Shown here one piece after another: positions 17,905-23,278 of a stretch of DNA of 23,278 nt. Below the pieces are notes generated by a model, which was given only the letters and a program-made list of their open reading frames with translations, searched no databases and had not been told where the DNA came from. Both the position numbers and the translations under genes were made by a program. The stretch comes from Barthelona sp. PAP020 (taxonomy: Eukaryota; Metamonada: BaSk clade), in contig JARQWU010000168.1 of assembly GCA_040182905.1 (NCBI GenBank), positions 1 through 23,278 on the forward strand, given 5' to 3'. Numbering within the stretch: the stretch's first letter is position 1; each line of letters starts with the position of its first letter.

Positions 17905-18471
17905 TCAGTCAACAGTTGATGCAATCTTTTTCATAAGTCTTGCATATGGTGAGTTGGGCTCACTTATCACTTTACCACTTAACAATGTTTGTTTTGAAGA
18001 TGAATTCAGGGCAGAATCGGTTGAACGGTGTTCACTTTTGTTTGGTGTGTTGAAAGGAAAAGGAGATGATAATTCAATAAAATTGTGGTCGTTTACAGAA
18101 ATAGAATGAGAATTATCAATCGATTGGATGGCAAGTTTTGCTGTTGGATTGGTCAAACTTCTGTAATCAGATAAAAGATTTAAAAATGACATTGAATTTA
18201 GCAAATCTTCATTATTATTGGACTCTTCAATACTCTTTAAAATGTCCTTTTTCAAAAAAGTCTCATAAGCATTACTTTCAACATCGTTTTCAGATTTACA
18301 TTCCATATTCTGCACATCACTCAAAATTGCCAGGTAGGATTTCTTCCAAGATTCAAAATAATCATCAACAGTTTCAACAATCATCGAATCAGACAAAGAT
18401 TCGCGAATTACTTTGAACGTTTGTTCAATATGTTCTTGATTCCTCTCTAATCTTTGAATAATATCATCCAT
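17905..18471 (-). CDS. Hypothetical protein, unrecognised
   Basis: The protein has 188 residues when started at ATG 18471 (MDDIIQRLERNQEHIEQTF). The open frame continues upstream, but it would overlap the divergent neighbour's start and pass the initiator-like motif. The N-terminal 70 residues are predicted helical and probably coiled; the rest is Ser/Asn-rich and low-complexity, with SEPNSPYARLMKKIAS near the end. I recognise no domain. A minimal ATG-TAA ORF overlaps its start (see 18471-18476). It is divergent from the ESF2-like gene, only 73 bp away. Confidence 0.7.
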   Translation of the reverse strand: MDDIIQRLERNQEHIEQTFKVIRESLSDSMIVETVDDYFESWKKSYLAILSDVQNMECKSENDVESNAYETFLKKDILKSIEESNNNEDLLNSMSFLNLLSDYRSLTNPTAKLAIQSIDNSHSISVNDHNFIELSSPFPFNTPNKSEHRSTDSALNSSSKQTLLSGKVISEPNSPYARLMKKIASTVD

Positions 18472-18476
18472 TACAT
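18471..18476 (-). promoter_or_regulatory. Start-stop element (ATG TAA) overlapping the start codon
   Basis: On the minus strand the sequence is ATGTAATGG: an ATG followed at once by TAA, whose last A begins the main ATG. If transcription begins at the initiator-like A at 18490, this start-stop element is within the leader. Confidence 0.4.
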
Positions 18477-18544
18477 TTAGATTGATAAATGAATCCAAAA
18501 AAAAAATTATTAAAAAGTTGTGAATCATTTTTCTTTTTAAAACA
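18472..18544. promoter_or_regulatory. Compact bidirectional promoter with two initiator-like motifs
   Basis: Only 73 bp separate two divergent ATGs. Facing left is TCATTTATCAAT (18481-18492, minus strand), its A 19 nt from the ATG at 18471. Facing right is TCATTTTTC (18525-18533), its A 18 nt from the ATG at 18545. A 10-A tract (18497-18506) separates them. The mirror arrangement supports both chosen starts. Confidence 0.5.
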
Positions 18545-19207
18545 ATGCAAAATGAACACAAATCAGACCAATTTATCGATATCTCCAAGTTAAAAGAGCA
18601 ACAATCAAAAAGAACACCTAAGGGGATTGTGGAAGTTGTGGATGTTCCTTCTTTGATGCAGCCTTCAAAGGTAAGACAGTTATTTGAACGATTTGGAAGG
18701 GTTCATCGAGTTCATTTAATCCCAGATGCAAGTAACAGGAGGAAAAAGGGAAAACCAGTGTTTATTTCTGGATATGTTGAGTTTTTTGCAAATGATAATG
18801 CTAAAAGAGCAGTTAGTGCTATGCATTGTCAACCAATTGAGCCAAAACCAAGATCACCATGGCAATATGAATTGTGGAACTTAAGATTTCGTGAAGATTT
18901 AACATGGGATGACATTATTGATAAACATGCCAAGGAAGCAGCAGAAGAAAGCGCAAAAATGGGACGTATTTTGAGAGAAGTCAAAAAAGATCAAGAACAA
19001 GCGGTTAAAACTCACAATGTCTTGGTTAAAATTAGAAAAAAAGCTGAAAGAATTGCTTCCAAGCAAAATGATAGAACAGTTGACAAAGTAGAAAAGGAAT
19101 TATTGAAGAAACGAAACTATAAATCTTCAACTAAAGATAATAATCAACAAATTAGGAAGAATAAGACTGCAAATATGAATCTACTGAGTAAATTATTTAA
19201 AAACTAG
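18545..19207 (+). CDS. ESF2/ABT1-like RRM protein, 18S rRNA processing
   Basis: The protein has 220 residues. It has the ESF2/ABT1 plan: a divergent RRM at about 26-115 starting GIVEVVDVPSLMQPSKVRQL, then FGRVHRVHLIPDASNRRKKGK and the typical SGYVEFFANDNAKRAV, followed by PRSPWQYELWNLRFRE and a Lys/Glu-rich helical tail. ESF2 (yeast) and ABT1 (animals) act in the nucleolus in the small-subunit processome and stimulate the helicase Dbp8. The protein is shorter than yeast (316) and human (272) members, mainly at the N-terminus. Start chosen 18 nt after an initiator-like motif. Stop TAG. Confidence 0.87.
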   Translation: MQNEHKSDQFIDISKLKEQQSKRTPKGIVEVVDVPSLMQPSKVRQLFERFGRVHRVHLIPDASNRRKKGKPVFISGYVEFFANDNAKRAVSAMHCQPIEPKPRSPWQYELWNLRFREDLTWDDIIDKHAKEAAEESAKMGRILREVKKDQEQAVKTHNVLVKIRKKAERIASKQNDRTVDKVEKELLKKRNYKSSTKDNNQQIRKNKTANMNLLSKLFKN

Positions 19208-19494
19208 ACTTTTATTTTCAATTATTATTTGAACATGTTTTCAGACAACAAAAAAACTCTCGTCACGATTAATAAGTAAAAAATATTTTGGTTCAACGTT
19301 TTATGTCGAAAGAATTGAAAATCAGCTGTTGCTTTTCTAGTTTTAATATTCAAATTTCACTTGGCAACACAATATTCTTTGCATCAAATAAACTTTTATA
19401 AACAAACATAATGAACATTGACATCTTTAAAGGAAATCAATTTGAATACAATTTTGACCGAGTTTTTTTTTTTTCGTGTTTTGTGCAATAATTT
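19208..19494 (+). other. Intergenic region, nothing recognised
   Basis: About 290 bp, A/T-rich, with a 12-T tract (19463-19474) shortly before the next gene. I see no gene or clear initiator motif. Confidence 0.4.
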
Positions 19495-19503
19495 ATGCGT
19501 TGA
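19495..19503 (+). promoter_or_regulatory. Minimal upstream ORF (ATG CGT TGA) abutting the next start
   Basis: ATG CGT TGA is followed directly by the main ATG at 19504, the same layout as at 9280-9288 (a two-codon ORF in frame, no spacer, downstream of a T-tract). Confidence 0.4.
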
Positions 19504-21048
19504 ATGGAGTACATTGTAGATAAGATAACCAAAAACGGGCAAAGATTATCTCGAACTTTATTTGTTGATTCAAACAATGAACAGATTCTCACGGTATCTA
19601 GACGCGATCCGTCCTTAACCCAATGTTTTAAGTTTAAAGATATTACACAAGTGTTACCTATTTCCCATTTTGATTTAGGTTTTGTCATTATTTCATATTC
19701 TGGTTTAGAATATATATTTGCTGCCGCCAACCCCAGTGAAAGAGCCGAAATAATAACAATTATTAATCAAAATATAAAAGATATGTTACCAAACGAATCA
19801 GTAGTTGGTGTTGTATTTAAAGGATATTTAGACATAGTTTTACCTGGATTAAGTGTTTTAGTTAATAAAAATGTTAATTTTTCAAATGTTTGGGCCGTTT
19901 TGACTCATCAATTTTTGTATCTCTTTGAAACATCAGAAGAACGGCACAAATTATATTCCTTAAAACTGTCGTCAATTGATAATTTGCAAATTATTATGAA
20001 AGATCAAGCATTTTCCTTCTCAACCTCTCATCATCGTTTTACATTTTTAGCTGGATCTCGAAAAACTTGTTATGAATGGGTTGAAAATTTTGAGACAGTT
20101 TTGAAGCTTGTTAACTTAATTGAGAATGAATCCAACACTGAAAGTGAAACCAAATCAGAAATTCATCAGAGTTCCAACGAATCCAATGATTTTGGACTTA
20201 AACAACCTGAAACCCTGAGTGCAAAGATTGAAAATATTGAAGAACCAGTTATTGAAACAAAACATGCTGAAAAACAGATATCTTTACCCCGAAGAAATGT
20301 AAATCTTGATTTTCAATCATATAATAACCAAAAAATGGATATTTTGCTGGATAAATCAATGTATTCTGCCCTGAAAGACATTATCCCTGGGAAAAATCAA
20401 GTTGAAAACTTCCATTTATTAGATCTTCCCACTTCAGATACAGTTTTGTCCACATCAATTCACAACATCCTTAGAGAAACAAGGTTAAAAGCAGAAAATG
20501 AATGCTTACAGCTTGAACCGCAACAATATGAATGTGAATTTGCAGAAAAAATCTGGTTTACTGAAAACTATGGTTTGGACAAGATTGCTGGATTAGAACA
20601 TTTTGTTCCAGCTGTAAATACGACATTTGAAGCTTTAACTGATCAGACAACTGAAGATAGAAAAAAATTGTCTCAAAAACTTTCTATGTTGATTGAATGT
20701 GAAAATTCAGTCAAATCAAAGATTCTTGTCAATAGGGAAGCTAAAAAAGAAGCTGAGAGAAAAGCTGAACAAGAAAGAATTGAAATTGCAAAAAAAGAAA
20801 AAGAAGAAGCTACTGCTCAAATGCGTGCAATTCGTGAAGAAAAAGAAAGACAAAGAGAAGAAAAGAAAAAGCAACAACAACTTCAATTGGAAACTTTGAG
20901 AAAACAACAACAAAAAAGGCAAAGCCATTCTTTTACTGCGCCCGCAAATGGTATGGTTGCCAACCCTATGAAAAACAGAGTTGGTTCATTTTTTAATAGA
21001 GCAGTTGTTTCAACTAAATTGGCAGATGTATCCACAAATCAACAGTAA
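19504..21048 (+). CDS. Protein with two PH-like modules and C-terminal coiled coil
   Basis: The protein has 514 residues. Residues 1-93 and about 97-200 each look like a PH-type beta-sandwich ending in a helix; the second closes with RKTCYEWVENFETVLKLV, the usual C-terminal PH helix with its conserved Trp. Residues 200-385 are mostly low-complexity and polar. Residues 385-473 form a long charged Lys/Glu/Gln-rich coiled coil, followed by a Ser/Thr/Asn tail. Such proteins usually bind phosphoinositides or small GTPases and dimerise. I know no named family with this layout. PH calls rest on hydrophobic pattern and are tentative, the coiled coil is clear. Confidence 0.75.
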   Translation: MEYIVDKITKNGQRLSRTLFVDSNNEQILTVSRRDPSLTQCFKFKDITQVLPISHFDLGFVIISYSGLEYIFAAANPSERAEIITIINQNIKDMLPNESVVGVVFKGYLDIVLPGLSVLVNKNVNFSNVWAVLTHQFLYLFETSEERHKLYSLKLSSIDNLQIIMKDQAFSFSTSHHRFTFLAGSRKTCYEWVENFETVLKLVNLIENESNTESETKSEIHQSSNESNDFGLKQPETLSAKIENIEEPVIETKHAEKQISLPRRNVNLDFQSYNNQKMDILLDKSMYSALKDIIPGKNQVENFHLLDLPTSDTVLSTSIHNILRETRLKAENECLQLEPQQYECEFAEKIWFTENYGLDKIAGLEHFVPAVNTTFEALTDQTTEDRKKLSQKLSMLIECENSVKSKILVNREAKKEAERKAEQERIEIAKKEKEEATAQMRAIREEKERQREEKKKQQQLQLETLRKQQQKRQSHSFTAPANGMVANPMKNRVGSFFNRAVVSTKLADVSTNQQ

Positions 21049-21307
21049 TTAAAGAATGCCAAGATTAGCAACATTTATAAAATAGTCGTAATTTCCTTTA
21101 TTTTTATTGTTGAACATTTTCTGCTGTTTATTGCACAAGATAATAACCTTATAGCTTTCCACAAAAAAAGAGAATGAAAATTATTCCCAAATTGATTTTA
21201 TTCACAAAAATTATTGTTGTTGAAAACAAATGTGCAAAATTAAACACAAAATAAAAAAAAATGATCTCAACTCTCAAATTGAATTATTATTTTTAATCAG
21301 TTTTCAA

Positions 21308-21883
21308 ATGGAAAATGGAAAGATTTCCATGAAAGATGCTGTAACACAATTATCTGCGATATTTCCAACAATAGATCTTGAAGTTATTGAATTATATATT
21401 ACTGCCACCAATGGAAATTTAAATTTGACGGTAGTCAAATTACTTGAAATATCAGATCCAACGTTTGAAACAGATCCTACACAAAATTATCAAAGTGATA
21501 ATTTACCTGATGCTCACAACGATTTTAGTTATGCTCATCAACTACAAGAACAATATTACAGAGAATCAGTGTTAAAGGACAATGGTATTTGGAATGAGAG
21601 AAACGAAACTGATTCTCAAGATGTTTCGAGGAGTGAATCTCCTTCAATGGTTGATAAAGTTTTAGGTTGGTTGAAAAACACATTTACGACTGATGAAACG
21701 GATGATCTATCGGTATCTGGAAACAAATATTTGATTTCTGATAATGATGAGAATGATGATGTTGACAGAAATCTTTTGGATGATGATGAACTTGACTTTA
21801 ACATTGAACACAATGATGATGATGATAATGAACCAAATCGTGATGATATATTTGAACCTATATATCATTTTAAAACTGAATAA
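21308..21883 (+). CDS. CUE-like domain protein with acidic tail
   Basis: The protein has 191 residues from ATG 21308. The open frame extends 26 codons upstream from another ATG (21230), but that extension is Lys-rich and then hydrophobic and seems to be leader, so I prefer the later start. Residues 8-50 have the CUE layout: a helix, FP (19-20), a helix with EVIELYITATNGNL, and a LL (45-46) near the end; this fold binds ubiquitin. The rest is polar, with a strongly acidic Asp/Asn-rich stretch at the end. It may be an adaptor in ubiquitin-dependent traffic or degradation. Confidence 0.65.
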   Translation: MENGKISMKDAVTQLSAIFPTIDLEVIELYITATNGNLNLTVVKLLEISDPTFETDPTQNYQSDNLPDAHNDFSYAHQLQEQYYRESVLKDNGIWNERNETDSQDVSRSESPSMVDKVLGWLKNTFTTDETDDLSVSGNKYLISDNDENDDVDRNLLDDDELDFNIEHNDDDDNEPNRDDIFEPIYHFKTE

Positions 21884-21999
21884 AGCTATATGTATGTAAA
21901 TTGTATATATTTTTTTTTGGTTGTGTTCAATGTTATTTTTGCCCAAAAATTTGATCAGTGTGTTCAAATTTCGACCGGAGATTACTTGAGTGAAATGTT
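21884..21999 (+). other. Short intergenic gap before the WD40 pseudogene
   Basis: 116 bp of A/T-rich sequence with a T8-type run; nothing recognised. Confidence 0.4.
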
Positions 22000-23086
22000 A
22001 TGTTTTATCCAAAAATTGACGAAAGCAACATGAAAAAAATTAAGGGTTTGCTTTTTGGTGATTTGTTTTGCCACAAATATTCCCCAAGGATAAGTATTTG
22101 GTAATTGGTACTGGTGAAGGATGGGTTCAAATGATACAAAGACAGGGGAACTAAATCGCACTTTGAAAGATCACTCAAACTATGTTTATAGCATTGGTTT
22201 TTCAGCAAATGGCCAAAAATTAGCAACGTGTGCAACTGACAAAACTATCACTGTGTATAATCTTAAAGACTTCTCTGTTGAGAATGAATTTAAAGTTGAC
22301 ATTTGTGTAAACAAAATTTGTTTCTCCCATTGTTCTAATCATTTATATTCTGGTGACGATATTGGGAATCTGATTGAATGAAACGTAAACAATGGCAATG
22401 TTATTTGGAAAGAGAAAGTTCATTCTGATTTCATTTCTGAATTGAAATTTTCATCAGATGGCAAATATTTATTCACTGGAAGTGGTGATGAAACTGCAAA
22501 AATAATTGAACCAGACAGTTTTTCTGTTCTGCACACATTCAATCATGAGGATATTATTTGTGAAATTGATTTTTATCCAAATAAAAAAAGTTACTATTGT
22601 TGGTAAAATGTCAAAAAATGAAACCTTGGGGTATGTAAAGTGAAGCGCTTGTTCACACATTCCAAATGAACGGAAAGGTTCTTTGTTTTTGCTCAACATC
22701 CAAAAGCTTGTTTGTTATGTCTGATGATCAGTACATTACCTCAGAATATGAATAACTACAAAGAAGTTCAAAAAGTTCAATGCGGTTTGAGGGTGGATTC
22801 TTTTTTCTTCTTCTTCTCAATTTTGCATGATTTAACGCAATTAGCATGTGAAGTATGTGTTGAGGACACAATTAGATTGCATCTAACTGTATATTCATGT
22901 GATTATTCCGATCAATCCAAACTCATCGAATTGTCAAGAACAGTTGGGAGCGTTTTGCCAACTCTTATTTACATGAAGATTTCGCCTGGGAAAGAATCTT
23001 CCTTTTCTTTTGATAGGAGAGTTCTGAACCAATCCATGCACAACAGACCAGTGACAAATAACTCAAACTCTAACCTTGAACAGTAA
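22000..23086 (+). pseudogene. WD40-repeat pseudogene, paralogue of the gene at 1787-2974
   Basis: Read across frames, this stretch follows the intact WD40 protein from its KGLFEKIFCSCYSP region (here KGLLFGDLFCHKYSP) to its C-terminal domain (here QLACEV then SKLIELSRTVGSVLPTLI). At least five frameshifts are needed, near 22086, 22132, 22586, 22640 and 22750, plus an in-frame TGA at 22379-22381 where the paralogue has Trp. Identity is roughly 40% in the clearest part (about 22155-22340). Both ends are approximate. It begins with ATG at 22000; the last open frame ends TAA at 23084-23086. Its many separate lesions argue against sequencing error. Confidence 0.85.
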
Positions 23087-23278
23087 AAGCTTTTATTAAT
23101 TGTTTATTAATTAATTTGGCAACAACAAAAATTTCACCGAAAGAAGACGCAAAGGAAGAACTAACCAAAATACTCCTGTATATAAAGCTAATAATCCCAC
23201 AAGAAAGAAAATTTTAAATCTGGAAAAGAGGAGATCAAAACAATAAGAATTTTATTTTCTAAAGGACCGCACCTCTTA
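23087..23278 (+). other. Window end: short basic open frame, identity unknown
   Basis: Codons 23115-23243 form a 43-codon frame ending TAA (23244-23246), Lys/Arg-rich and protein-like (TERRRKGRTNQNTPVYK, then RKKILNLEKRRSKQ). There is no ATG and a TAA just precedes it. It could be the last exon or relic of a basic nuclear protein, or chance. Confidence 0.25.

Noticed and set aside
20716-20928. Minus-strand ORF rich in Phe/Ser/Leu
   Set aside because: It is the antisense shadow of the Lys/Glu-rich coiled coil of the PH-like protein.
21230-21307. 26-residue N-terminal extension of the CUE-like protein
   Set aside because: Composition is leader-like and the conserved domain begins right after the ATG at 21308; kept only as an alternative start.
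21707-21967. Ile-rich minus-strand ORF
   Set aside because: Antisense shadow of the acidic Asp/Asn tail of the CUE-like protein.
22379-22381. TGA read as tryptophan (alternative code), which would keep the WD40 copy open
   Set aside because: TGG encodes Trp in intact genes and TGA ends several genes at sensible places; the copy also has several frameshifts that a code change cannot explain.
1-23278. CRISPR array, insertion sequence, bacterial operon or viral segment
   Set aside because: No regular spacer repeats, no transposase or viral gene recognised, and all identifiable genes are eukaryotic.

Overview
This is an AT-rich (by eye roughly 30% G+C), gene-dense piece of a unicellular eukaryote's nuclear genome. 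Eukaryotic families include RPL27A, an EI24-type ER protein, pecanex, an ABCD-type half transporter, a prenylated Ras-like GTPase, ESF2/ABT1, an URB1-like protein and STM1/SERBP1. All three standard stop codons end genes and TGG encodes tryptophan, so a standard code fits. Two introns (64 and 79 nt) are visible. Both end in CACTAA plus 6-7 nt up to the AG, which resembles the short branch-point/3' splice motif of trichomonads and Giardia. Five genes have TCATT-type motifs just upstream of the ATG, like the trichomonad initiator (Inr). I therefore favour a parabasalid or a relative, but this is an inference. The 5' splice sites are not the strict trichomonad GTATGT, so the lineage stays open.

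Layout. 1-1584: 3' part of a Cys-rich (GCC2/GCC3-like) multi-pass membrane protein. 1787-2974 (-): WD40 protein. 2975-4197: gene-free tract with coding-like relics and repeats. 4198-8274 (-): large URB1/Npa1-like protein. 8458-8977 (-): RPL27A with an intron right after the ATG. 9289-10368: EI24 family. 10984-11422: STM1/SERBP1-like, one intron. 11572-14298: pecanex. 14643-16424 (-): ABCD-type half transporter. 17106-17759: Ras-superfamily GTPase with a CAAX box. 17905-18471 (-): unrecognised small protein, divergent from 18545-19207, ESF2/ABT1. 19504-21048: PH-like/coiled-coil protein. 21308-21883: CUE-like protein. 22000-23086: WD40 pseudogene that is a diverged paralogue of the 1787-2974 gene. 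23087-23278: a short basic open frame.

Functional reading. Four products concern the ribosome (RPL27A, URB1-like, ESF2/ABT1, STM1/SERBP1). Several others are endomembrane proteins (EI24, pecanex, ABC transporter, GTPase, PH-like and CUE-like proteins). I see no operon logic and no defence, mobile or CRISPR system. The less ordinary signals are three tiny upstream ORFs abutting start codons, a very compact bidirectional promoter, the intron architecture, a transporter with an eroded D-loop, and the inverted gene/pseudogene WD40 pair.
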